From Dehalococcoidia bacterium (lineage in GTDB: Bacteria; Chloroflexota; Dehalococcoidia; Tepidiformales; Tepidiformaceae): a stretch of 48,574 bases of DNA. The notes under the pieces were generated by a model. It saw only the letters and a program-made list of their open reading frames with translations. It did not search any database and had not been told where the DNA came from. Made by a program: the position numbers and the translations under genes. Positions within the stretch are counted from its first letter, which is position 1, and each line of letters opens with the position of its first letter. The DNA is taken from contig SKSF01000016.1 in the NCBI GenBank assembly GCA_007118095.1, forward strand, positions 1-48,574. Reading direction: 5' to 3'. This document shows positions 40,771-48,300 of the stretch, one piece after another.

Positions 40771-41754
40771 TTAGGAATCCCGCCCTGGCACCTGGATCTC
40801 GTCCGGTGGGGGCGCCGGGTTGGGGATGCCCTGCATGAGCTGCGTCGGCACAAGCATGCGCAGCTCATCGAGCGACCACTTCCCGAACTTGTAGATGTTC
40901 CGGAACGGCGGGTACATATCCTGCAGCAGGCCGACATGGCCTCCCGCCACCTGGAAGATCCGGCCGTTGATGTTCCAGCACTCGTCCAGCAGCAGGTACA
41001 CCGTCATCGGTGCGACCATGTCCGGGCCACGCAGGCCTTCGCTCTCCTCGAGCTCACGCAGCCGCGTGGCCGGGTCTGTCGGGTTCCCGCCACCGCCGGC
41101 GATACCGCGCGAAGCACGGAGCTGCCGTGCCGAATCCGGCACCGTCGCCGTAAGGCGCGTCGCAGCGCCCGGGGCGATGCAGTTCACCGTGACGCCATAG
41201 CGGCCCAGGTCCCGGGCGGCTACGCGGGTCAGGCCAGCAACGCCAGCTTTGGCGGCGCCGTAGTTCGCCTGTCCCGAATTCCCGTTCAGGCCCGAAACCG
41301 AAGAGTAGTTCACGATCCGGCCATACCGCTGCTGGCGCATCAGCACCGCCGCCGGCTTCAGCGTCGTGAAATGCCCCTTCAGGTCGACCCGGATGACGTC
41401 GTCCCATTCCTCTTCCGTCAGGTTGAACACCATTCGGTCACGGAGGATAGCAGCAAGGTTGATCAGCCCGTCGAGCTTCCCGTAGGTGTCCACCGCCGTC
41501 TGGATGACGCTCTCGCCGCCGTCCATCGTCGACACATCCGCATAGTTCCCGACGGCCTCGCCGCCGGCCTTCTTGATTTCCTCGACGACCTGCGCCGCCG
41601 GGCCTTCGTCCACACCGCCACCATCGGGGTTCACACCCGGGTCGTTCACCACCACCCGGGCGCCTTCCGAAGCAGCCAGCAGCGCACATTCACGCCCGAT
41701 GCCGCGGCCGGCGCCCGTCATCGCTACAACTTTGCCTTCCAGCAGGTTTCCCAT
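40771..41754 (-). CDS. SDR-family 3-hydroxyacyl-CoA dehydrogenase-like protein
   Basis: SDR of 327 aa with TGAGRGIGRECALLA, the active-site region NYSSVSGLNGNSGQANYGAAKAG (Ser, Tyr-x3-Lys) and an MFE-2-type C-terminal extension to residue 327, like the SDR at 28131-29087. Here it is the last gene of an operon with two MaoC-like proteins (42198 and 41771), which together could hydrate an enoyl-CoA and oxidise the 3-hydroxyacyl product. ATG 16 bases after the preceding stop. The motif LINLAAILRD replaces the usual NNAG by NLAA. Confidence 0.88.
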   Translation of the reverse strand: MGNLLEGKVVAMTGAGRGIGRECALLAASEGARVVVNDPGVNPDGGGVDEGPAAQVVEEIKKAGGEAVGNYADVSTMDGGESVIQTAVDTYGKLDGLINLAAILRDRMVFNLTEEEWDDVIRVDLKGHFTTLKPAAVLMRQQRYGRIVNYSSVSGLNGNSGQANYGAAKAGVAGLTRVAARDLGRYGVTVNCIAPGAATRLTATVPDSARQLRASRGIAGGGGNPTDPATRLRELEESEGLRGPDMVAPMTVYLLLDECWNINGRIFQVAGGHVGLLQDMYPPFRNIYKFGKWSLDELRMLVPTQLMQGIPNPAPPPDEIQVPGRDS

Positions 41755-41770
41755 AATCGTGTCCGTCCGC

Positions 41771-42187
41771 CTAGGGGAGCCGCACCGTCGCGGTACCAGG
41801 CGTCGTTTTCTTACCCTCCGGGTTCTCTGTCCAGACTTCGAGGTCGACCAGCTTCTCGCCGCCCTCCTCGTATTTCTTCACGACCTTCCCGCGGCAAATG
41901 ATGTCCTGGTTCGGATAATCCATACCGCGGTAGCTGCAGCCGAACTTCTTGATGCGGCCTTCGTTGCCAATCCAGTCATGGACGAGCTGGCCAAGGAACG
42001 CGTGCTTCAGCGCCCCGTGCACGATGATCCCGTCGAGTCCCGTGCTCTTCGCAAAATCGGGGTCGTAGTGGATCTGGTAGAAGTCACCCGAGCCCGCAGC
42101 CCACTGCACCAGCTGCTGTGTCGAGCAGTTCTTCTTGAGTTCAGGGATGTCCATCCCCTCGGTCACCTGGTCCCAGGTAACACCCAT
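41771..42187 (-). CDS. MaoC-like enoyl-CoA hydratase, catalytic subunit
   Basis: Hot-dog hydratase subunit of 138 aa with the catalytic pair intact: Asp35 in AGSGDFYQIHYDP and His40, then IIVHGALKHAFL (His-Gly). It should hydrate trans-2-enoyl-CoA, paired with the non-catalytic subunit from 42198 as in HadB/ChsH complexes. It follows that gene by 10 bases and precedes the SDR gene. Contrast the paralogue at 14289, which has lost both residues. Confidence 0.85.
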   Translation of the reverse strand: MGVTWDQVTEGMDIPELKKNCSTQQLVQWAAGSGDFYQIHYDPDFAKSTGLDGIIVHGALKHAFLGQLVHDWIGNEGRIKKFGCSYRGMDYPNQDIICRGKVVKKYEEGGEKLVDLEVWTENPEGKKTTPGTATVRLP

Positions 42188-42197
42188 TGTCTGCCTC

Positions 42198-42701
42198 CTA
42201 ATAGCGAATGCCGGTGCCCGTCATCACGGCCACCACTTTGCCGTCCTGGTTCGTATACGTCGTCTTCGTCGTCGTGATCAGCATCTCGCCGATGCTGCCC
42301 GTCCGTTCCTCATACGACGCGATGTGCGACTTCGCCGTCAGCACGTCCCCGGCGCAGATGTCATCGAAATGTTCGATCTCGGTCCCGCCGTTCAGGATGC
42401 GCTTCAGCGGACGGCTTGGCTGTGGCCCCGGGCCGCTTCCGCGCCGGCCACCAAATGTCGGGTCGCTCGTCCGCGGGTCGAAGACCGGCGTCCCCAGGTA
42501 CCCGGGAGGTGCCGGGAGGCTCCGGTAGCCTGCCTTCTTTGCTTCGGCTTCGTCGTAAAATACAGGGTCAGTGTGCCCGACCGCCCGCGCGAACATCCGC
42601 ACCGCCGTCTTGTCGACTTCACAGGTCCAGGGTTCTGATTCCTTACCTATTTCGGCGCGCATTTCGTCGGTGATCAGGGATTCCGTGGCCGCGTCACTCA
42701 T
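42198..42701 (-). CDS. MaoC-like N-terminal subunit (FAS1_DH region)
   Basis: Hot-dog protein of 167 aa with SEPWTCEVDKTAVRMFARAV, DPVFYDEAEAKKAGY, LNGGTEIEHFDDICAGDVL and TTKTTYTNQDGKVVAV, which match the N-terminal, non-catalytic subunit of heteromeric acyl dehydratases. It would form a complex with the catalytic subunit encoded next. ATG at 42701 has AAGGAGAG upstream; the longer reading frame to 42869 is unsupported. First gene of the SDR/MaoC operon. Confidence 0.82.
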   Translation of the reverse strand: MSDAATESLITDEMRAEIGKESEPWTCEVDKTAVRMFARAVGHTDPVFYDEAEAKKAGYRSLPAPPGYLGTPVFDPRTSDPTFGGRRGSGPGPQPSRPLKRILNGGTEIEHFDDICAGDVLTAKSHIASYEERTGSIGEMLITTTKTTYTNQDGKVVAVMTGTGIRY

Positions 42702-42869
42702 TTGGCCTCTCTCCTTTGATCGGTAATGCGAGCGCAACGATATCGGAAGGGGTGCCCCGCGTAAATCTCCCGGCCCCGCGCGAACCCCTCCATCCCGGCC
42801 CGTGCGCCCCGATTGACCCCGTATGAGCATCGGCTCAGGATGGGACAGGAGGAGGTATGCAACGCGCAT

Positions 42870-43280
42870 ATGGCCAACACTGAATGCCAGGTCGGTGGGC
42901 GCTTCCGTCGTTGCCGTGCCACCCCGTCACATGTTTGCCAGTATTGCGCTCGCGACTTCTGCGACCATCACAGCTACCACGTCAAAGGCTACGAGGCCGT
43001 TTGCACCCGCAAGCGTTGTGCCCTCAAGCACGACGACCTGCAACGCCACATGGAGTACAAAGCCGAAGTACAGGGACGAAACAAGAGCGGCCAGTGTGGC
43101 GAACCCGGCTGCGAGTCCCTCCACCCCCCGGGACAGTGCTCACTCTGCCGCGGCTTCTTCTGCAACGCACACCTGCAAGACCGCAGCTATCCCATGCACG
43201 ACGGCTGGGTGAAGGTCGACAAGCACGTGAGCATCTGCGCCTGGTGTTGGGACCGTCGAAAAATCTGGCAGCGGCGTTAG
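42870..43280 (+). CDS. Cysteine-rich zinc-finger-like protein
   Basis: Basic protein of 136 aa rich in Cys and His. Two similar fingers stand out: CQYCARDFCDHH and CSLCRGFFCNAH, both Cys-x2-Cys-x4-Cys-x2-His, with further cysteines at regular positions between them, and CAWCWDRR at the end. The pattern recalls AN1 or B-box fingers of eukaryotes, but no family is certain. The ATG at 42870 has GGAGGAGG upstream, though 14 bases away; an in-frame ATG at 42840 is possible. It ends on the TTAG shared with the small membrane protein on the other strand. Confidence 0.65.
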   Translation: MANTECQVGGRFRRCRATPSHVCQYCARDFCDHHSYHVKGYEAVCTRKRCALKHDDLQRHMEYKAEVQGRNKSGQCGEPGCESLHPPGQCSLCRGFFCNAHLQDRSYPMHDGWVKVDKHVSICAWCWDRRKIWQRR

Positions 43281-43438
43281 CGCTCCCGCTCCCGCTTCAC
43301 GTCCCGCAGCAACGCCGCGTCCAGCACGAAAAGCAGCGAAAGCAGCGCGGCTACCCCCGCGACCGCCATCGCAGCCAGCTTCAGCCCACGCACCACGCCG
43401 CGTTTGAGCGCGCCTGACCAGGCCCGGATGCGTCTCAT
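43277..43438 (-). CDS. Small single-pass membrane protein
   Basis: Predicted protein of 53 aa: a basic N-terminus (RRIRAWSGALKRGVVRGL), one hydrophobic helix (LAAMAVAGVAALLSLLFVL) and a charged tail (RDVKRERER). No family recognised. ATG at 43438 has GAGG five bases upstream; an adjacent ATG at 43441 is equally possible. The stop overlaps that of the Cys-rich gene through TTAG. Its 200-base upstream region (43439-43641) shows no gene. Confidence 0.5.
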   Translation of the reverse strand: MRRIRAWSGALKRGVVRGLKLAAMAVAGVAALLSLLFVLDAALLRDVKRERER

Positions 43439-43641
43439 CATCACCTCACACCATACGCACGACATGCGCCTTCCGCTTGACGCTCGGGCGCGTACACAAA
43501 AGTACCCGCCAGGCCGGTACTACGCGAAACGCCGCAGATGCGTAATACCGGCCCCGGCGGGTTGCTAGAATGTTCGCATTGTCCGGCCCGGGATCCCATG
43601 GCCTTTTGGTCGGACTATCTGGGCCAGCCGGTCGAACCGGT

Positions 43642-44919
43642 TCAGCGGTTCCCGTCCGGGCTAAGCCACTCCTGGAACCAGCGAGTCGTCCGCGACAACG
43701 CCTCGTCGAGCGCCCCCGGCGCTTCGAAGAGGTGCCCTGCCCCGGGCACAACCGAGACGGCCGCGGCATCCGTCCGCGCCGCCGCATACTCGATGTCCGT
43801 CCGCAGCGGGTCCAGCTCGCCAACGATCACCAGCACCGTCATCGGCAGCCCCTCGAACGCGTCGGGCTCCACTGGCGGCGCACGTAACACCATCGTCCGG
43901 GGCTTCAGCTTCCCGTCGTGCACCGCCTCCAGCGCTACGGTCCCGCCGATGCTCGAGCCCGAAACCCCCACCGCGTGATGGTCGATCGAAGGCTCAGTCA
44001 CCGTCCACGCATATGCAGCAGCCAGGTCGATCGGGTACGCCGCCCGCCCCCTGGCGTCCTCCGGCGACTCCCCGTGCCCGTTCAGGTCGAAGCGTAGCGT
44101 CGCGATGCCCAGGTCGAGCAGGCGCTCCGCGATTGGGACGTTCCGCGGCGAGTCCTTGTCGCTCCCGAGGCCGTGGACGAAGATCACGCACGGGTAGGGC
44201 CCATCACCTGCCGGCCGGGCAAACCGCGCTGCCAGGTCAATCTCACCGCGCCGGATGCGCACATCCGAACGCTCGATGCCGCCGACCTCTGCGATGTTCC
44301 CCAGCGCCGCCCGCACTTCGTCATCAGTAACCGGCCGGAAGTCAACGTAAAACTGCCCGATGGCATAGAAGTCACTGTCGATCGTCGCCGCGATCACCTC
44401 GTCTGCTTCCGATTCCATCTCGCGGGCGGTATGTGGCGGCGCCACCGGCACGGCAAGCACCGCGCGAGCGGCCCCCGCTTGTTTGACTGACCGCAACGCA
44501 GCCCGGGCTGTAGCCCCCGTCGCGAGCCCGTCGTCCACAACGAGCACCGTTCGGCCGCGCAGATCGCGGTTTCTCTCCGCGCCGAACGCTTCCTCGCGCC
44601 GTTGCGCCTCCCGCGTTTGCTCTGCGATCTCACGGTCCAGGTACGCCTGGTCGGCGTCACACAGCCGCGCAAGCCCTTCGTCCACCCATGCGGTCCCGTC
44701 CGCCGTCACCGCACCAATCGCAAGTTCCGGCTGTGCGGGCGCCCCCAGCTTGCGCGCCACCACGACGCCCAGCTCACCCCCGAGCTCACGCGCAATCTCC
44801 TCCCCTACGATCACCCCGCCGCGCGGGATCCCCAGCACAAGCGGCCGTTCGATCCCGTGTTGCCTGAGCATCCCCGCAAGCACCCGCCCTGCATCCGCCC
44901 GGTCCCGGTAGACAGTCAT
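43642..44919 (-). CDS. Phosphoribosyltransferase fused to alpha/beta hydrolase
   Basis: Two-domain protein of 425 aa. Residues ~1-210 are a type I PRTase with the PRPP motif VLVVDDGLATGATARAAL and the start MTVYRDRADAGRVLAGMLRQH. Residues ~235-425 form an alpha/beta hydrolase: IFVHGLGSDKDSPRN, nucleophile elbow GVSGSSIGGTVAL, Asp in VGELDPLRTD and His in GAGHLFEAP. Similar fusions occur in actinobacteria; the substrate is unknown. The ATG at 44919 has GGGAGG upstream. It stands alone, divergent from the BsuPI lipoprotein gene. Confidence 0.87.
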   Translation of the reverse strand: MTVYRDRADAGRVLAGMLRQHGIERPLVLGIPRGGVIVGEEIARELGGELGVVVARKLGAPAQPELAIGAVTADGTAWVDEGLARLCDADQAYLDREIAEQTREAQRREEAFGAERNRDLRGRTVLVVDDGLATGATARAALRSVKQAGAARAVLAVPVAPPHTAREMESEADEVIAATIDSDFYAIGQFYVDFRPVTDDEVRAALGNIAEVGGIERSDVRIRRGEIDLAARFARPAGDGPYPCVIFVHGLGSDKDSPRNVPIAERLLDLGIATLRFDLNGHGESPEDARGRAAYPIDLAAAYAWTVTEPSIDHHAVGVSGSSIGGTVALEAVHDGKLKPRTMVLRAPPVEPDAFEGLPMTVLVIVGELDPLRTDIEYAAARTDAAAVSVVPGAGHLFEAPGALDEALSRTTRWFQEWLSPDGNR

Positions 44920-45041
44920 CGTGGTCCTCCCTGCTCCGCCTGCTGTATCAGCATGACAACATCCTATCGCGTTCGTATGTCCCTGTTGCACTTCTCGCAG
45001 CCGGCATAGCCGTGGCGTCTGCGGCCCGGCACCATGGTCAC

Positions 45042-45545
45042 ATGAACCCGCGTATCCTCGTCCACGGTCTTTCAGGCATCACACTTGCCGCCATCCTGCC
45101 GTTTGGCCTCGCTGCCTGCGGAAATGGCGACGACGAGGCCACGGCGACACCCACTCAGCCTGGGCCCACAGCCAATGACATTGCCATCGAGCTGACCACA
45201 GGCCAGGCGCTATACACCGAGTCGGAGGCAGTCGAATTCCGCGCGGTCGCAACGAACACAGCGGACGAGATACGTGAATTGGAGTTCGCCACCGGTCAGC
45301 GGTTCGAACTCGACGTCGAGCACGATGGAGAGCTCACCTGGCGGTGGTCAGACGGCCGAGTCTTCACCCAGGCTATCGAGGAAGTCGAGCTTGGCCCGGG
45401 TGAGTCCATCGAATTTATTGCGGAGTGGGATCAGGAAGATCGCGATGGCGAACCCGCGTCCGCCGGCCAGTACACAGCCGTAGCCACTTTGCTCGCCGGC
45501 GACGAGCCAGCCGCCACGGTCGAGTTCGAGATCGCGGAAGGTTAG
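45042..45545 (+). CDS. Lipoprotein with BsuPI-like proteinase-inhibitor domain
   Basis: Lipoprotein of 167 aa. The lipobox GLAAC (Cys26) follows a hydrophobic signal, then a Thr/Pro-rich linker. The mature domain has the BsuPI pattern: LEFATGQRFELDV...TWRWSDGRVFTQAIEEVELGPGES and a closing strand GQYTAVATLLA. The name comes from a Bacillus intracellular protease inhibitor, but in lipoproteins the role is unclear. ATG at 45042 gives the compact signal; an in-frame GTG at 45012 is possible. Ends on TTAG shared with the 40-aa peptide on the other strand. Confidence 0.78.
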   Translation: MNPRILVHGLSGITLAAILPFGLAACGNGDDEATATPTQPGPTANDIAIELTTGQALYTESEAVEFRAVATNTADEIRELEFATGQRFELDVEHDGELTWRWSDGRVFTQAIEEVELGPGESIEFIAEWDQEDRDGEPASAGQYTAVATLLAGDEPAATVEFEIAEG

Positions 45546-45664
45546 CTCTGTTCGTCGGGCTGGTCGCGACGCAGGAAACCCGGCATCGGCGCAACAAGCA
45601 GTGCTGCCGCACCCACCCAGCTCGCTGCCGCAAGACACACCCCGGGACACAAACCAAATGGCAT
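45542..45664 (-). CDS. Predicted 40-aa membrane peptide, leaderless
   Basis: Short frame of 40 codons beginning MPFGLCPGVCLAAASW, continuing through a hydrophobic helix (VGAAALLVAPMPGF) and ending in a charged tail (LRRDQPDEQS). Three facts support it: TAGTCT lies exactly six bases upstream of the ATG, its TAA stop forms TTAG with the converging lipoprotein stop, and it fills the gap ahead of the nucleoside phosphorylase. No homologue is known to me. It would sit in the membrane, with one pair of cysteines (C6, C10). Confidence 0.5.
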   Translation of the reverse strand: MPFGLCPGVCLAAASWVGAAALLVAPMPGFLRRDQPDEQS

Positions 45665-45670
45665 GACGCC

Positions 45671-45676
45671 AGACTA
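45671..45676 (-). promoter_or_regulatory. -10 element of the 40-aa peptide
   Basis: TAGTCT on the minus strand ends six bases before the ATG at 45664. Confidence 0.45.
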
Positions 45677-45710
45677 GCCGCACCACGCGTCATGCCGCAA
45701 CCGCACGCGG

Positions 45711-46424
45711 TCACGGCGCCTTTGCCAGCGCCTGTCCCGCCTCTAGCCCCAGCCGCACAAGGTCCTCCGTCCCGGCCGCAATCTGCTCGTCGCTTGCCCA
45801 CGTATCCCGGTCCGCGACACGGTCCACCACGAGGCAGACGGCGCCAGCGCGCATCCCGCGTAGCAGCGCGACGGTGAAGATGATCGAAGCCTCCATCTCC
45901 ACCGCAACCACGCCGCGGTCCCGCCACCGCTCCCAGTCCTCTCCCTGCTGGTAAAAGACGTCGTGCGTCATGAACAGGCCGGTGTGCGTCGTGCGCCCCA
46001 CCGCCCCGCTCGCATCCACGAGCGTTCGCGTCACCCTGTGGTCGGCCACCGGCGCGAACGGTGCTCCATCGACATATTGCGGCGTCGTCCCCTCCACCGG
46101 GACGGATGCGGTAGCGATCGCTAGGTCGACCACCCCGACCCCGTCACCGATGCCCCCGCACGTTCCCAGCCGGATCAGCGTCTTCGCGCCGAGCATCGCC
46201 AGCTCTTCGACCACGATCGCCGCCGAAGGTCCGCCCATCCCCGTGGTCTGCACGCTTATCTCGATACCCCGGTACTCGCCGCTGAACCCCAGGAGCCCCC
46301 GGTGATCGTTGTAACAGCGGGCCCCGTCCAGCTTCTCCGCGATGGCGCGCGCCCGCCCCGGGTCGCCCACCAGCAATACTGTCGGTGCTACGTCAGAAGG
46401 CTCGCAACGCAGGTGTATCGGCAT
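45711..46424 (-). CDS. Nucleoside phosphorylase (purine/uridine phosphorylase family)
   Basis: Phosphorylase of 237 aa in the PNP/UDP family, cleaving nucleosides to base and ribose-1-phosphate. The N-terminal VLLVGDPGRARAIAEKLDGA (phosphate site), GFSGEYRGIEISVQTTGMGGPSAAIVVEEL, LIRLGTCGGIGDGV and the purine-site VVAVEMEASIIF are typical. The base preference is not clear. The ATG at 46424 gives the family N-terminus and has TACGCT six bases upstream. It is one of the best leaderless examples. Confidence 0.9.
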   Translation of the reverse strand: MPIHLRCEPSDVAPTVLLVGDPGRARAIAEKLDGARCYNDHRGLLGFSGEYRGIEISVQTTGMGGPSAAIVVEELAMLGAKTLIRLGTCGGIGDGVGVVDLAIATASVPVEGTTPQYVDGAPFAPVADHRVTRTLVDASGAVGRTTHTGLFMTHDVFYQQGEDWERWRDRGVVAVEMEASIIFTVALLRGMRAGAVCLVVDRVADRDTWASDEQIAAGTEDLVRLGLEAGQALAKAP

Positions 46425-46430
46425 GCCCGC

Positions 46431-46436
46431 AGCGTA
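46431..46436 (-). promoter_or_regulatory. -10 element of the nucleoside phosphorylase
   Basis: TACGCT (minus strand) ends six bases before the ATG at 46424. Confidence 0.55.
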
Positions 46437-46456
46437 GGCGGCAGCGACGAAACATG

Positions 46457-47236
46457 CTACGAGAGCGTTGCCTGGCCCATCTCTCCGGGCACGCGCGACG
46501 GCGTACCCCCGGCCTCCTCCATCAGCTCCGCGAACCGGGCAGCGTCCCGGAGCGCGCACCCGTGGCCGTCGTTGTTGAAGTACACGAACACATCACGCGC
46601 CCCGTCCAGCTTGTCCACCAGCTCGCGCGCACGCGCCCGCAGTCCATCGCGCGTGTAACAGCTCTCCGGCGTGTCGTGACCGCCATGGAATCGCACGTAA
46701 CTCCAGTCGGCGGTGCGTACCACCGGTACAGCGAACTCCTCGCCCTGGTCGGCCGCACAGAGTGCTGCATTATGCTCCCGCAGGAGCTGGTACAGCTCGT
46801 CCGTGTACCAGGAGGAATGCCGCGGCTCCACCGCCACCCGGACATCCTTCCCGAATGCTGCAAGCGTTTCCCGCAGCCGGTCCGGTGCATATTTCATGTT
46901 TGGGTGGAGCTGGAGCAGGATCGGCCCCATCCGCTTACCCAGCCCCCCGGCGCGGTCCATCAGCCGCGACACCGGCTCCGCAGGCTCCCGCAGACGTTTC
47001 ATGTGGGTCAGGTAGCGGCTCCCCTTCACCGCAAACAGAAAGTCGCCGGGGACCGCCTCCGCCCAATCCTCGAAGACGTCCCGCTCCTGGAGCCGGTAGA
47101 ACGACGCGTTGATCTCAACCGTCGCGAAGCGTTCCGCGTAGTACTCGAGATGTTCTCGCTGCGGCACGTCGCCCGGGTAGAACACGTCCCGCCAGTGCCG
47201 GTACATCCATCCCGAAGTCCCGATGTGGAAGCGCAT
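46457..47236 (-). CDS. DUF72 family protein (YecE-like TIM barrel)
   Basis: Protein of 259 aa. The N-terminus HIGTSGWMYRHWRDVFYPGD, VEINASFYRLQ, FLFAVKGSRYLTHMKRL, the PILLQLHPN segment, VAVEPRHSSWYTDELYQLL and YFNNDGHGCALRDA are hallmarks of the DUF72/YecE family, a TIM-barrel fold of unknown biochemical role. The ATG at 47236 has TAAGCT six bases upstream, and no Shine-Dalgarno. It is followed 32 bases on by the phosphorylase promoter. Confidence 0.92.
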   Translation of the reverse strand: MRFHIGTSGWMYRHWRDVFYPGDVPQREHLEYYAERFATVEINASFYRLQERDVFEDWAEAVPGDFLFAVKGSRYLTHMKRLREPAEPVSRLMDRAGGLGKRMGPILLQLHPNMKYAPDRLRETLAAFGKDVRVAVEPRHSSWYTDELYQLLREHNAALCAADQGEEFAVPVVRTADWSYVRFHGGHDTPESCYTRDGLRARARELVDKLDGARDVFVYFNNDGHGCALRDAARFAELMEEAGGTPSRVPGEMGQATLS

Positions 47237-47242
47237 GCTCCC

Positions 47243-47248
47243 AGCTTA
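47243..47248 (-). promoter_or_regulatory. -10 element of the DUF72 gene
   Basis: TAAGCT (minus strand) ends six bases before the ATG at 47236. Confidence 0.55.
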
Positions 47249-47273
47249 CGGACCCGCGGGGCACGGCTGTCAG

Positions 47274-47660
47274 TCAGTCGTCGACGTCCGTCTCCGTCGA
47301 CGGCATCCGCATGTCAGGTGCTTCTTTCTCGCCCAGCGAAGGCGACTGGTCGTCCGCCCGGAGCGGCGGGACGGAGATATTCATCACCACGGCCGGGCCG
47401 TCCACAGCCCGTGCGGCATGCAACGATCGCACCGGGATAGAAACGATATCGTACGGGTTGACGATGTGCTCCACCCCATCGCACGTGATCGCTGCCTTGC
47501 CTGAAAGTCCGATGTAGACCTGCGACGACCGGTAATGGACGTGCGGTCCGACCGCGTTGTCGTCACCGTCCATCTGCAGCACACGGATGCTCATGTTGTT
47601 GTTCACGAAGTCCTGGACAAGGTCGTATTCACCGACGAGTTTCGGCCGTTCGTCTGTCAT
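47274..47660 (-). CDS. Cupin-domain protein
   Basis: Single cupin barrel of 128 aa. Metal-ligand pattern GPHVHYRSSQVYIGLSG (two His and a Gln where Glu is usual), ITCDGVEHIVNPYDIVSIP and RSLHAARAV (third His) are in order. Such proteins bind metals and small ligands or catalyse isomerisation; the specific role is unknown. ATG with GAAGGGAG upstream. Acidic tail (PSTETDVDD). Confidence 0.82.
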   Translation of the reverse strand: MTDERPKLVGEYDLVQDFVNNNMSIRVLQMDGDDNAVGPHVHYRSSQVYIGLSGKAAITCDGVEHIVNPYDIVSIPVRSLHAARAVDGPAVVMNISVPPLRADDQSPSLGEKEAPDMRMPSTETDVDD

Positions 47661-47753
47661 CGCGCTCCCTTCGGACTGTTACGGATCTGCAATCCCAAAC
47701 TGATGGTCCGACCCGAGCATATCCCCCACATGCTGTTTCGAGCTATGTGCGGT

Positions 47754-48251
47754 TCAGCCTTCCGGCCCGCCCCCGTCGCCCCATCCGCCAACACGCTCGC
47801 CATAGATCCCCGGGTCGCTTCCCTCAATAACCACTGCGCCCGCAACCCGCTCGTAGAATACCCGCGGGCCGACTCCGCCGATGATCGCATACGCATACCC
47901 CTCCGCCGCCATCGCCTCGAGCGATTGCAGGAGCAGCACACGCCCGATGCCCCGCCCACGGTGGCACTCGACGACCCCGGTCGGGCCGAAGAAGTTCGGC
48001 CGCGCCGCGTGAAAGCACGCAAACCCGATCGCCTCCGTTCCCTCCAAAGCAACAAATAAGGTCGGCGGCAGCCGGCCGAACGCCGCCGTACACTCGTCCA
48101 CCCAGCCCGGCCAGTGCTCCTTCACGAACGCCAGCACCGCCGAGCGCTCGTAACTCTCCGCCCGTCGGCAGACCACTCCGGTGGCGGCCAGCGTCTCACG
48201 TTCCTCCCGGCTGTCCGGGAGCTCGTACAGCCGCACAAGCATGTCAGTCAT
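47754..48251 (-). CDS. GNAT-family N-acetyltransferase
   Basis: Predicted acetyltransferase of 165 aa. The acetyl-CoA site reads GVVECHRGRGIGRVLLLQSLEAM (Arg/Gln-x-x-Gly-x-Gly/Ala pattern), preceded by a strand with FVALEGTEAIGFACFHAA and followed by GYAYAIIGGVGPRVFYERV. The substrate is not evident. ATG at 48251 is poorly supported by upstream signals; an in-frame ATG at 48242 (third residue later) is possible. It lies 93 bases ahead of the cupin gene. Confidence 0.82.
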   Translation of the reverse strand: MTDMLVRLYELPDSREERETLAATGVVCRRAESYERSAVLAFVKEHWPGWVDECTAAFGRLPPTLFVALEGTEAIGFACFHAARPNFFGPTGVVECHRGRGIGRVLLLQSLEAMAAEGYAYAIIGGVGPRVFYERVAGAVVIEGSDPGIYGERVGGWGDGGGPEG

Positions 48252-48300
48252 AGGGGGCGAACCCGACCAGGCACGCTGACCCCGCGAGCGGGCGCTTCAT

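Noticed and set aside
43570-43887. Short plus-strand frame after TAGAAT near 43565
   Set aside because: Overlaps the well-supported hydrolase domain on the minus strand and lacks a coding pattern.
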